From: Spongilla lacustris
Lineage: Eukaryota > Porifera > Demospongiae > Spongillida > Spongillidae
Length of the DNA: 64,000 bases
Reading direction: 5' to 3'
Assembly: GCA_949361645.1 (NCBI GenBank)
Contig: OX442436.1
Location: 4,976,087-5,040,086, forward strand
Positions within the stretch are counted from its first letter, which is position 1. Every line of letters starts with the position of its first letter. Shown here piece after piece: positions 13,301 to 28,300 of this stretch. Position numbers and translations under genes: made by a program. The notes below the pieces were generated by a model. That model saw nothing but the letters and a program-made list of their open reading frames with translations, was not told the DNA's origin and made no database searches.

Positions 13301-16300
13301 ACCTTTAGTCAACATATTTTTGACACTAAGGGAATCAATACAGTGTATGTTATTCTAAAGGACTCTGCCATTACTTGTGCATAACATCAGGTGACCCATT
13401 CAGTAATGCTGCATCGTACGCAATTGCAATTGATCCCTATGCTCTGATGGTTTCATTATTTTTGCTCAATGCTGTATACCATTCATCACACTTGCAATGC
13501 AATTCATGGTATACAAATCAAATTTTATCATACTTCTTGTTGTGCTGTTAGTTAATTCATTGTCAATTGCCAAATAAGCTCTGCCACTGCGTGTAACCTT
13601 GTATATAAGGCACATGCATGAATTTATTTTTCATTTTCAGCTCCATCCTTTCCATTAAATGTTTCACTGTCTCCTGTTATTAACCTTCCTACTGCTCTAT
13701 CAACTAACTGGTCTGTACCCATACCAAAGAATGGCATCATCACTGCATACACTGTGTACTGTAACACTTCTGCAAGTCAAGCATATCCTGATCAAGTGAT
13801 TGGTCCCAATATTCCCACTATAAGATCTGTAGTGAATGGGACAACACTGGCTATAACATTCAACACAGGACTCAACCCATACACACAATATAGTTGTTAT
13901 GTGACTGCTAATACATCAGCAGGAGAGGGAAGCCATTCAGTGATTGTGTTTGCAAGAACTGTTGAAGCAGGTAAATATATGTTTAGATATGAAAGACAAT
14001 TATAGTATTAACTGAATAAGTTATGCATGTACAATATTGGTACCAGCACGTTGCAGCAGCTATTACTAACCATACAGCAGCTCTTTATAGAAGGCCATGG
14101 CTTATGACCAGATGCACATTAGTCAAAATCTAGCATTTAATTTATATGTCGGTGTGTCATATTTATATTAATGTTTTGCACATACAACACCTGCGGATAG
14201 ACACATATAAGAGGGCAGATTTTTCAAGCCAAAGTGACCTACATCAAAAGCAGCACATACTTTTTTTTTTGCATGGAAGGATTAGTGGTTATGTCTCAAG
14301 GGATCAGATTTACTAATGAAAACGTAATTCCTAAAATGGAAATTTTGCCTATGCAGTAAATAAAAACACTTTTAACTGCACTCATTTTCTCAGTTCCATC
14401 TTCACCTAACTTTACACTGTCTCCTGTTCCTGGATCTCCAACTGCTCTCTCTGCTAACTGGTCTCTACCCATACCAAGGAATGGAATCATTACCGGATAC
14501 TCTGTGTACTGTAACACTTCTACCAACCAATCATACCCTGAACAAGTGATTGGTCCAAATATTCCCACCATACGATCTGTAGTGAATGCGACAACACTGG
14601 CTGCAACATTCAACACTGGACTCAACCCATACACACAGTATAGTTGTTATGTGACTGCTAATACATCAGCAGGAGAGGGAAGCCCTTCTGTGATTGTCAC
14701 TGCAAGAACTGTTGAAGATGGTGAGGGCATACATGTATAAGATATTCATTATATGCATTGTAGTGATACTAGTTCAATTGTCTTGGAATTTAAAAATTCT
14801 ATATCATTTTCAGTTCCTTCTTCCATTTTAAACTTCACTTTGTTTCCTGTCACTGGATCACCAACTTCACTTTCAACTACTTGGTCTGTACCCATACCAA
14901 GGAATGGAATCATAACTGGATACACTGTGTATTGTAACACTTCTATCAACCAATCATTCCCTGAGCAAGTGATTGGTCCAAATATTCTCACCATCAGATC
15001 TGTAGTAAATGGGACTACACTGGCTGTAATATTCAACACTGGACTCAACCCATACACACAGTACAGTTGTTATGTGACTGCTAATACATCGGCAGGAGAG
15101 GGAAGCCCTTCAGCAATAGTGACTACTAGAACTTTTGAAGGAGGTGAGGATTTTAATTTTAGTCTTTCTTTTCTTTCTTAGTTGCATTAGCATGTATAAC
15201 CTTTAGTCAACATATTTTCGAAACTAAGGCAATCAATACAGTGTAGGTTATTCTAAAGGACTTTGCCATTACTTGTGCATAACATCTGGTGACCAATTCG
15301 GTGATGCCGTATCGTACGCAATTACTATAGTTCCCTATGCTCTGATTTTTTTGCTCAATGCTGTATACCTTTCATCATACTTGCAATGCAATTCATGGTA
15401 TAAAATTGTACTTCTGTTATATGTTGTGCTGTTAGTTAATTAATTGTCAATAATAAAGATAATGCCAAATATGAAATAAGCTCTGCAGCATGAATCTATT
15501 AATGATTTTTTTTTCATTTTCAGCTCCATCCTCTCCATTAAATGTTTCACTGTCTCCTGTTTATAACCTTCCTACTGCTCTATCAACTAACTGGTCTGTA
15601 CCCATAACAAAGAATGGAATCATCACTGGATACACTGTGTACTGTAACACTTCTGCAAGTCAAGCATATCCTGAGCAAGTGATTGGTCCCAATATTCCCA
15701 CTATTAGATCTGTAGTGAATGGGACAACACTGGCTGTAACATTCAACACAGGACTCAACCCATACACACAGTATAGTTGTTATGTGACTGCTAATACATC
15801 AGCAGGAGAGGGAAGTCTTTCTGTGATTGTGTTTGCAAGAACTGTTGAAGCAGGTAAATATATGTTTAGATATGAAAGACAATTATAGTATTAACTGAAT
15901 AAGTTATACATGTACAATATTGGTACCAGCACGTTGCAGCAGCTATTATTAACCATACAGCAGCTCTTTATAGAAGGCCATGGCTTAAGACCTGATGCAC
16001 ATTTGTCAAAATCTAGCATTTAATTTATATGTCGGTGTGTCATATTTATATTAATGTTTTGCACATACAACACCTGCGGATAGATACATATAAGAGGGCA
16101 GATTTTTCAAGCCAAAGTGACCTACATCAAAAGCAGCACATCCTTTTTTTTGCATGGAAGGATTAGTGGTTATGTCTCAAGGGATCAGATTTACTAATGA
16201 AAACGTAATTCCTAAAATGGAAATTTTGCCTATGCAGTAAATAAAAACACTTTTAACTGCACTCATTTTCTCAGTTCCATCTTCACCTAACTTTACACTG

Positions 16301-19300
16301 TCTCCTGTTCCTGGATCTCCAACTGCTCTCTCTGCTAACTGGTCTGCACCCATACCAAAGAATGGAATCATCACTGGATACTCTGTGTACTGTAACACTT
16401 CTCCCAACCAATCATTCCCTGAACAAGTGATTGGTCCAAATATTCCCACCATCAGATCTGTAGTGAATGGGACAACACTGGCTGTAACATTCAACACAGG
16501 ACTCAACCCATACACACAGTATAGTTGTTATGTGACTGCTAATACATCAGCAGGAGAGGGAAGCCCTTCAGCTGTAATGACTGCCCAGACTGTTAACAAT
16601 GGTGAGGCCAATTATAGCACAGTACATATGATATGATATGATCTACATTACATTATTTGTGTTTGCGTAATGGAAAAGTTTATCATCCTAGGCGACAGAT
16701 ATAGTACAAATCAGTGTGACATGGAGTTTTAAACAACTAATAAAAACACTTTGCATGATACAGTTTTCCTTTTATTGTTGTATAATTAAAGCACATGGCA
16801 TTTGTCATTTTATTCTCATGAAGGTTTTATTAAGTATTCGATTGTTAACAGTCACTTGACATAGTCGAGGTTCAGATTGAGTTTTCTACATGCCACAATA
16901 GTAATGCTAAGGCTATTACCCTATAAGCTGTATCTGCATCCAGTAGATGATTGATTAAGGAATCCATTAAAAAAATTCTTTTGTAAACTTCTGCATTTGT
17001 TTAGTCTTTCTCGGATCATTATTGGTGATGATATTTTTTGCTAAGCATAGCTCTAATTGCTATTAAGTGCCTTATTCAATTTCCAACTAATAATAGCTAG
17101 ATGACTTAACGGTAATAAATGTTTGGAATTTATAATGGCTATGAACCCACTCCACTCCCCCTAAATGTATGATGCATCAAATTTGCCTGCTAACAACAAT
17201 GGTTTTATACTTTCTCATCAGTGCCATCGTCACCTCCTAACTTTATGTTGTCTCCTGTTCCTGGCTCTCCAATTGCACTCTTTGCTAACTGGTCTGTACC
17301 CATACCAAGGAATGGAATCATCACTGGATACACTGTATACTGTAATACATCTATCAACCAATCTTTCCATGAACAAGTCATTGGTCCAAATACTCCCACC
17401 ATCAGATCTGTAGTGAATGGGACTACACTGGCTGTAACATTCAACACTGGACTCAACCCATACACACAATATAGTTGTTATGTGACTGCTAATACATCAG
17501 CAGGAGAGGGAAGCCCTTCTGTGATAGCAACTGAAAACACAGTTCAAGGAGGTAAAATAATAATCATTAAAAATATTGGAATTTTAATTATTTTAGAGTA
17601 CATGCACATACATACCACAAACTGGCATCAATATTTTATTTTGGCCTTGTGATGCCAATGTGCAATGGTTTATATTCATACCTAGTGTACTATGGGGTTG
17701 TGTAGATGTAATGCGTGTATACATTACACGGTCTATGGTCTGCAATATACATGTATTCGTGCACATCTGTATTGGATTCAACACATAGCTTTAAAACAAA
17801 CCAGCATAGCAGACATGCCATCATGATGCAGTCCTCCTCACTTCTATTATGCGACACATATAAAGTCATATATGTACATGTAACTGTCAGAAGTTCTTAC
17901 TTCTCTTGATTTTCAGTTTCATCATCACCTCCTAACTTCACGTTGTCTTATGTTCCTGGTTTACCAACTGCCCTCTCTGCTAACTGGTCTGTACCCATAC
18001 CAAGGAATGGAATCATCACTGCATACACTGTGTACTGTAACATGTCTATCAACCAATCATTTCCTGAGCAAGTGATTGGTGTGAATATTCCCACCAAAAG
18101 ATCCGTAGTGAATTGGACAACACTGGCTGTAACATTCAACACAGGACTCAATCCATACACACAGTATAGTTGTTATGTGACTGCTAATACATCAGCAGGA
18201 GAGGGAAGCCCTTCATCTGTAATGACGGCCCGGACTGTTGAAGATGGTGAGGCTTTTATACATGGTGTTATATTTCATGCTCTGGCAAGTATTCCTGTGT
18301 TTTGTTTTTAGTTCCGTCTTCTCCTATCGACGTTGCTTTGACTTCTGTTCCTGGTTCTCCAACTGCACTCTTTGCTAACTGGTCTGCTCCCATACCTAGG
18401 AATGGAATCATCACCTGGTACACTGTGTACTGTAACACTTCTGCAAGTCAAGCATATCCTGAGCAAGTGATTGGTCCAAATATTCCCACCATCAGATCTG
18501 TAGTGAATAGGACAACACTGGCTGTAACAGGACTCAATCCATACACACAGTATAGTTGTTATGTGACTGCTAATACATCAGCAGGAGAGGGAAGCCCTTC
18601 TGTTATTGTCACTGCAAGAACTGGAGAAGAGGGTGAGATATTTTTGTATATGCACATATAATGGTCTTCTGTGCATAATGTTGGTGATGAGTATGTAGCC
18701 AAAAAAATAAGCAAAGTTTGTGGTAAGGTATACTGCAGCACACAGTAAAAAGCAGGAATGATTTTCTAATTTTCATTTTCACAGTTCATAAATAGATGCA
18801 TTCTCATTTATAATTTTTAATATTGATTGAAAATGTGTCTGTTAACCTGTTATCTCCTCAGTCATTTTGCATATGTTTTTGCATATCAACAACACCTCCC
18901 ATCATTTAGTTCCATCATCCCCACTGGATGTTACTTTGTCTCCTATTCCTGGCTTTCCGACTTCCCTTTTTGCAAATTGGTCTGTACCCATATCAAAGAA
19001 TGGAATCATCACTGCATATACTGTGTACTGTAACACTTCTGCAAGTCAAGCATATCCTGAGCAAGTGATTGGTCCAAATATTCCCACCATCAGATCTGTA
19101 GTGAATGGGACAACACTGGATGTAACATTCAACACTGGACTCAACCCATACACACAGTATAGTTGTTATGTGACTGCTAATACATCAGCAGGAGAGGGAA
19201 ATTCTTCTGTGATTGTCACTGCAAAGACTGTTTTAGGAGGTAACCAGTAAACCAGTACTGTTATCATTGTGCAATAATTTTCATCGTTTACACTTTGATA

Positions 19301-22300
19301 TGGATATATTTAATTCGGAATGGACCTAATATGAATGAACAGGTTTATGCAAAGTAGGCATTTAGCGATGCAATCATATTTTGAAAGTCATCACACCTAT
19401 GGTAATAATCAATGCACTATGTGCTTGCTACAATATAATAGAAAGCAGCTCTGCAAGCAAGTACAAGTAATGGAATTTTATTCATTCAATCCAATGTTAA
19501 GAAATTTAATATATTATAGCATGCAAATTCTTAATCGTGGTAATTTTACATGCGTAAGAGTAAGGTTTTGCTGATGACATTATTTTAACGTTTTTAGTTC
19601 CATTTTTATCCCTATGCATTTCTTTTGTACCGAAAGATAATTTATTGTGCTTTCTTTTTAGTTCCATCATCGCCTTTAAACTTTAAGTTGTTGCCAATCA
19701 TTGGATCTCCAACTGCCCTTTCTGCTAACTGGTCTGTACCCATACCAAAGAATGGTATCATTACTGGATATACTTTGTACTGTAACACTTCTGCAAGTCA
19801 AGCATATCCTGAACAAGTGATTGGTTCAAATATTCCCACCATAAGATCTGTAGTGAATGCAACAACACTGGCTGTTAAATTCACCACAGGACTCAACCCA
19901 TACACACAATATAGTTGTTATGTGACTGCTAATACATCAGCAGGAGAGGGAACCCCTTCAGTGATTGTCACTACAAGGACTGTTGAAGATGGTAAGATTG
20001 AATGATTGTAATGCCCTTAATATGAAATTTCATACTTGCAATTGAATTGCTTGTAAAAATTTTTTAATCTCCAATTTGATTTCACACTTCTCCTCTATGA
20101 CATATTTGTCTTTTTTGATAATGTATCTCAATGTGTTAGTTACATGCACATCCATACACATCCATGTCTGTGTTACAGTGCGTATTATTGGACTACTGTG
20201 AGCTTAGTGTAATTGACAGATAGGCAGTGAATTTTTGCTAAACACATCACATGAGGATAGAAGCCACTTTTTTAGCCTATGTGCTTAGACTACCTTGTTG
20301 ACGTAATCATGCAATGGCCAGCTTTACAAGCATGTCAACATTGTAATCAGTAATTACAAAAACCACTAAACAAAATCCTTTACTATATACACTACTGACA
20401 TGAAAATATAAAGGTAACTGAAATTGGTATTCAATGTAAATTCATTTACATTATTTGCAACAAGACAAGCATTTCATGGCTACTATCTTTAATGCCTGTA
20501 ACTCATTCTTTTCATCAGTTCCATCCTCCCCACCTAACTTCACACTGTCTCCCGTCCTTGGCTCTCCAAATTCACTTACTTCCAGCTGGTCTGTACCTAT
20601 ATCAAAGAATGGGATCATCACTGCATACAATGTGTATTGTAACACATCTATTAACCAATCATCATCTGAGCAAGTGATTGGTCTAAATATTCCCACCATC
20701 AGATCTGTTGTGAATGGGATAACACTGTCTGTAACATTCAACACTGGACTCAATCCATACACAAACTATAGCTGTTATGTGACTGCTAATACATCAGCAG
20801 GAGAGGGAGGCCCTTCTGTGATAGCAACTGCCAGAACAGTGGAAGGAAGTAAGTTTGGATTATGTGTAAGCTTATCCTTACATAATATAACTGGGGAATA
20901 TATGAGATCAATTCTCTCTTGTCAAAACGTATCACCTACCTATGTTTGTTTTGCCTTATGTAATGCACATTATTAGTATTATTATTTTTATTTTTATTAA
21001 AATTGTCAAGTATACATGACATACGAACCAAATACGAGTAATAAATGTGTTACATTGTTACAATTAGCTAAATAAATTCAGCCTGATTGTGGTAGTCTGG
21101 AGAGGATGGCTCTGGACACCGACCTCAGCAAGATGTTTTTGAGACGTCCATAAACCATTTTAGCTCTGGGCTGGGAGAGGCTAATTGACAGGTGGGATGC
21201 CAACCTAGACAATACACCCTGAGCCTTCCAACCCCAATGACCAAACGTTTCAACAGCCATGGGGATACATGTCCAGCCCAGTTCCGTGCACTTGGTGCTG
21301 TTATTATTATTATTATGAAATAGGCCCTTGTGAGAGCAAATTACCGAACCATCCTATCCCGCTCTCTGTAAACTGTTCGTGTTTGGCAAAGTACAGTAGG
21401 TAGTAGCATATTATATGACAAATGTATAATAATAATAATCATTATTATTAAAAATTAAATTATTACTCCTTTCCATCCTAAAAATAAAAATATTTTTAAA
21501 TGCATGATTTATTGTTTTCTTTTGCATTTCAGCTCCATCATCTCCCATCAATTTTTCAATCATTCTTGTTAATCAGACCACTTTCCTAGCCATGTGGTCA
21601 GAACCGTTACATAGTAATCTACCCATCACTGCATACTCTGTGTACTGTAACACTTCTGCAAGTCAAGCATATCCTGAGCAAGTGATTGGTCCAAATATTC
21701 CTACCATCAGATCTGTAGTGAATTGGACAACACTGGCTGTAACATTCAACACAGGACTCAACCCATACACACAGTATAGTTGTTATGTGACTGCTAATTC
21801 ATCAGCAGGAGAGGGAACCCCTTCAGAAATTGTTACAGGCAGGACGTCTGAAGGAGGTGAGATTTTATACTGTAGAGTTTGCATGTATGTGCAGATATGC
21901 TACCGACTATCGAAAATTACCATGTTCATGTAACAGGCATGAATACTACAATTCTTATATTTGTCCCATTCATAGTAAAAAAGAAAATACAATTATGATC
22001 ACATAATGTTACAAGTGACCTCCTTTTACCTTCACTCAGTGCCATACTATCCTTCAATATTCACATTGTTTCCTGTTTTGGTGTCAACAAATGCACTCTA
22101 AGCATTTCTTCTTATTCACAGTTCCGTCATCACCTCAAAACTTCTCTTTGTCTCCTGTTGCTGGTTCTCCATCTCAACTGTCTGCTAACTGGTCTGTACC
22201 CATACCAAGGAATGGAATCATCACTGGATACACTGTGTACTGTAACACTTCTGCAAGTCTAGCATATCCTGAGCAAGTGATTGGTCCAAATATTCCCACC

Positions 22301-25300
22301 ATCAGATCTGTAGTGAATGGGACAACACTGGCTGTAACATTCACCACAGGACTCAATCCATACACACAGTATAGTTGTTATGTGACTGCTAATACATCAG
22401 TGGGAGAGGGAAGCCCTTCAGTGATTGTCACTGCACAAACTATTCAAGAAGGTAAGATTTTATAACATTTTTAACAGCTTAAGGAACCTAAATCATATTA
22501 GTTTATGCAAATCAAAAATGTATTTTTATTAATATGGCTTTTGCTTTCTGCTTTTTTTAGTTCCTTCATCACCCATCAACATTTCATTGTCTTCTGTTTC
22601 TGGTTTTTCAAACTTACTCTCTGCTAATTGGTCTGTACCCATACAAAGGAATGGAATCATCACTGCATACACTGTGTACTGCAATACTTCTATCAACCAA
22701 TCATTCCCTGAACAAGTGATTGGTCTAAATATTCCCACCATCAGATCTGTAGTGAATGGGACAACACTGGCTGTAACATTCAACACAGGACTCAACCCAT
22801 ACACACAATATAGTTGTTATGTGACTGCTAATACATCAGCAGGAGAGGGAAGCCTTTCTGTGATTAAGATTGCCCAGACTGTTCAAGATGGTAAGCATTT
22901 CTTAAATCTAAGCAGGTTTAAAATTTCATTAATTGATTCCTCCCAATACTTTTTAGACTACACATGTACATATGAATAGTAATAAAACTATGAATGTGAT
23001 GCAGTAGAATCATTAAATGGTGTGCCGTAAAATATTGACTTCATACCGTACTTTAATACTTTTCAGTTCCATCAGCTCCTCTCAACAATACCATATCATC
23101 AGTTCCTGGCTTTCCTACAGCTTTATTGACTAACTGGTCTGTACCCGTACCAAGGAATGGAATCATTACTGCATACACTGTGTACTGTAACACTTCTACA
23201 ATTCAAGCATATCCTGAGCAAGTGATTGGTCCAAATATTCCCAACATAAGATCTGTAGTGAATGGGACAACACTGGCTGTAACATTCAACACAGGACTCA
23301 GCCCATACACACAGTATAGTTGTTATGTGACTGCTAATACATCAGCAGGAGAGGGAAGCCCTTCTGTGATTGTCACTATAAGAACTGGAATAGATGGTAT
23401 ATAATTAAGTATTTTACTGCCTGAAATGTTTTGTTGCATCCATATTGTATCACTTTCACATGCAGTTCCATCATCGCCATTCAACATGGCCCTCTATCCT
23501 GTATCTGGGTCTCCAACCACCCTCTCTGCTAACTGGTCTGTACCCATACCAAGGAATGGAATCATCACTGGTTACTCTGTGTACTGTAACACTTCTGCTA
23601 ATCAATCATATCCTGAGCAAGTGATTGGTCCAAATATACCCACCATCATATCTTTAGTGAATGGGAAAACACTGGCTGTTACACTCTCTGGACTCAATCC
23701 ATACACACAGTATAGCTGTTATGTGACTGCTAATACATCAGCAGGAGAAGGAAGTCCTTCTATGATTGTAACTACACGAACTGTTGAAGGAGGTACATTG
23801 TCTTTGATTTACATGTATATATTATATAATTATATCGTTAAAATGATAAAAATAGTTCCTCATCTGTGAATTAATACTGTCATCTTACTTTCTCCAGCTC
23901 CATCTTATCCCCAGAACATTTCATTGTCTCCTATTCCTGGATCTCCAACTGCTCTCTTTGCTAGCTGGTTTGTTCCCATACCAAAGAATGGAATCATCAC
24001 TGCATACACTGTGTACTGTAACACTTCTACTAACCAATCATTCCCTGAACAAGTGATTGGCCCAAATATTCCCACCATCAGATCTATAGTGAATAGGACA
24101 ACTCTGGCTGTAACATTCAACACAGGACTCAACTCATACACACAGTATAGTTGTTATGTGACTGCTAATACATCAGCAGGAGAGGGAAGCCCTTCTGTGA
24201 TTGTGACTACAAGAACTGTTGAAGGAGGTACATTGTCTTTGATATACATGTATATATGATTATCATTATTTATTTGTTATTATTATTATTTATTATTATT
24301 ATTTTACAAGATACAATTTAGGACATACAAAATACACGAGAACATGACCAAAACTATATAACACATCAGAAACAATCTTGAGGGCAATATCTGGACATTA
24401 TAACCCTCACATTAGCCCTTACTAGGTTCAGATTGAGCCGACCATATCATTATTAATAAATATATATTTATCATTATACTGTTAAAATAATAAAATAGTT
24501 CCTCATCTGTGAATTAACACTGTCATCTTACCTTCTCCAGCTCCATCTTATCCCCAGAATATTTCATTGTCTCCTATTCCTGGATCTCCAACTGCTCTCT
24601 TTGCTAACTGGTCTGTACCCATACCACGGAATGGAATCATCACTGCATACACTGTGTACTGTAACACTTCTGCCAGTCAAGCATATCCTGAGCAAGTGAT
24701 TGGTCCAAATATTCCCACCATCAGATCAGTAGTGAATGGGACAACACTGGCTGTAACATTCAACACAGGACTCAACCCATACACACAATATAGTTGTTAT
24801 GTGACTGCCAATACCTCAGCAGGAGAGGGAATGCCTTCAGTGGTGGTCACTGCAAGAACATTTCAAGGAGGTGAGGCGCATTTTTCGGGTTTTACTTTCT
24901 GCACTTTTAAGACATGTGGTTGGTGTGTTTAGGATGTTATAGAATCAATATTTCTGCAAGATCTTTCAAATTTAAATAATAATAATAATAAGAGTTTCGA
25001 TTCTAGCTATACAAAATGTGTGAACCCATACCAAATACTAGCCACTTTAAACTGTATAATGGCGGTGAGTGTAACAGCAGATGTTTATATTGTTCAGTTT
25101 GCTAAATAGCATCATGATGGTTGTAAGTAATTAGGCAGGTGAAAAATTGCATTATGTGTTTTAGTCATGATAAGTTTTTTATAAGTGTTTAATACATGAA
25201 CGCATATGGAACTATTTGTTAGTATGTCCTATGGTGCCAATACAATCATGTTTTGTGTCCATTATATGACTTTTTTATTTCAGTTCCATCATCATGTTTG

Positions 25301-28300
25301 AATGTTTCATTCTCATCTGTTCCTGGTTCTCCAACTGCCCTGTCTGCTAACTGGTCTGCACCCATACAAAGGAATGGAATCATCAATGCATACACTGTGT
25401 ACTGTAACACTTCTATCAACCAATCATTCCCTGAGCAAATGATTGGTCCAAATAATCCTACCATCAGATCTGTAGTGAATGGCACAACACTGGATGTAAC
25501 ATTCAACACAGGACTCAATCCATACACACAGTATAGTTGTTATGTGACTGCTAATACATCAGCAGGAGAGGGAATCCCTTCTGTGATTGTCACTACAAGA
25601 ACTGTTGAAGGAGGTAACTCAGTTTCAGCAAATGAATACTGTTTGGGATTTTACATAATATAGTTGGCCAGCATTTTGTGTAGTTTTGCATATACCATTA
25701 CTGGAACACTTGTGCTTTTATTCACCTGAGCCATATCAGTACTGCAATGAGTGGTTAACCTTCTTATACCTGTACAAGGTCTAAAGAATATGTTGTTACA
25801 GTGTTGTGATGATCACTGATGGATATTAATCAATTAGATTTTAATTAACACTGATATGAAAAATTAATTCTTTCTTTTCCAGTTCCTTCCTCGCCAAATT
25901 TCACACTGTATCCTATCCCTGACTCTTCTACTGCACTATCTGCAAACTGGTCTGTACCCATACCAAGGAATGGAATCATCACCAGATACTCTGTATACTG
26001 CAACACTTCTCTCAACCAATCATTCCCTGAGCAAGTGATTGGTCCAAATATTCCCACAATCAGATCTGTACTGAATGGGGCAACACTGGCTGTTACACTC
26101 ACTGGACTCAACCCATACACACAGTATAGTTGTTATGTGACTGCTAATACATCAGTGGGAGAAGGAAGCCCTTCCTGGATTGTGACTGCAAGAACTGTTG
26201 AAAATGGTGAGATTCAGGAAAACTATTATTTATTTAGAAGAATATCTCTGATGGATAGGGGATAAAATAATGGATTATAAGTTACCTGTCAACATTTTGC
26301 TACAATTTGCAAGTGTTTTTGGATTTATGGATTTTATGCCTACTGATATGTATATCTATATCCTTTTGTTTTTATTGGTTTGCAGTGCCATCATTGCCAT
26401 ATAACTACTCACTGTCTCCTGTTCCTGGTTCTCCAACTGCTCTCTTTGCTAATTGGTCTGCACCTATACCAAAGAATGGAATCATCACTTCATACACTGT
26501 GTACTGCAACACGTCTGCAAGTCAAGCATATTCTGAGCAAGTGATTGGTCCAAATATTCCCACCATCAGATCTGCAGTGAATGGGACAACACTAGCTGTA
26601 ACATTCAACACAGGACTTAAACCATACACACAGTATAGTTGTTATGTGACGGCTAGTACTTCAGCAGGAATGGGGGCTCCTACAGCAGTTATAACCACAA
26701 GAACAGTACAAGGAGGTCAGTGGATTTAATTCTAAATAACAGTGCATATAGTCCGTGACTTGGCACTTGCTCGCCTGCTTTCATGCACACTTTAAAACGG
26801 GCATAAATATAGACGTTTATTGTTGCAAGTGACATGCGGCATACATGTACTGGGCCTGGATGCTTGGAACAATGGAAATGTAGCAGTTCATTGTGAGTTG
26901 CCTGTCTCACAATTAGATATACTGAAACCAGGGGAAAATCACGCCCATGGCACATTCATTTGATCATGACCATAAACGTGATCAAAACGAGTATGCAGTT
27001 TGTTATACAACAAACCTGTAATGTGTCTAAGTTCATATGGTTGGGCGTAGCCCGACTTTCCACCTATAAGCGAAGGTCAGGCTATGCCCAACTAAGTACA
27101 ATATTGAGCGCGCAACAACTTCAAAGCGCGTGCTCCGAGAATGCTCATTACATATGGTCAAACATAATTTTTATCCATCAGTTTAACTAGCAGAATGACT
27201 AGCTTAGTTTCTGTTATGAGAGACCTGGAAGGCTGGAACAAGCAGTAAATATCTGTAATTTTCGGTTGTCTCCAACTAATTTTGCACTATTCTTTTCAGT
27301 TCCATCCTCACCACTTAACTTCACAATGTTTCCCGTTCCTGGATCTCCAACTGCACTATCTGCTAACTGGTCTGTACCCATGCCAAAGAATGGAATAGTA
27401 ACTGAATACTCTGTGTACTGTAACACTTCTATCAACCAATCATTCCCTGAGCAAGTGATTGGTCCGAATATTCCCACCATCAGATCTGTAGTGAATGGGA
27501 CAACACTGGCTGTAACATTCAACACAGGGCTCAGCCCATACACACAGTATAGTTGTTACGTGACTGCTAATACATCAGCAGGAGAGGGAAGCCTTTCTGT
27601 GATTGTCACTATCAAAACTGTTGAAAGAGGTAAAATATATATTCTGCACAATGCCAATTCAGTTTTTTTTAAGATGATCTTTATATATTTATACATGTGA
27701 TACATACAAAAAATCCTTGACATGAATTCTTTTCTAAAGAATAAAGTTCTATGAATGAATGACTTACATCTGATATGACAAGCACATGACATGCCTAGTA
27801 TTCCAAAATAGAAAATGTACATGCAACATGAAAGTAAAACCGCACATTTGAACGGAGTCATTATTACTGGATGTAATTACAAATGTCAATTAATAACAGT
27901 AGCTGAAATTGAATATCAATTGATTTCACATTGTACAGAGGGATTTTGAGAATTTTAGATTGTCCTAAGTTAATGTTTAAAATTTTGTCATTTCACCCAG
28001 TTAGCATCCTAATTAAGGACGCTCTTTTTTTAAACTATATTGCCATGAAGAAGAGTAACTTATAGCAGCTTATTTCATTTTCAGATCATTATTTTGTTCT
28101 TATGCATTATGTTATCAGCAATTGAGTTTCGTCATGCTTTCAAAGTACTTCTTTATTTAATTGATTAAATAGACATTTCTGACCTCAGTAAGCACAGTTT
28201 GTACCATTGGAATGGCTTCTGTTAACTTGTACTACAAGAAATATTCATTTTCAAAAAATAGAATTGATGTTTCTTGTACTGCGAGTTAACAGCGGCAATG

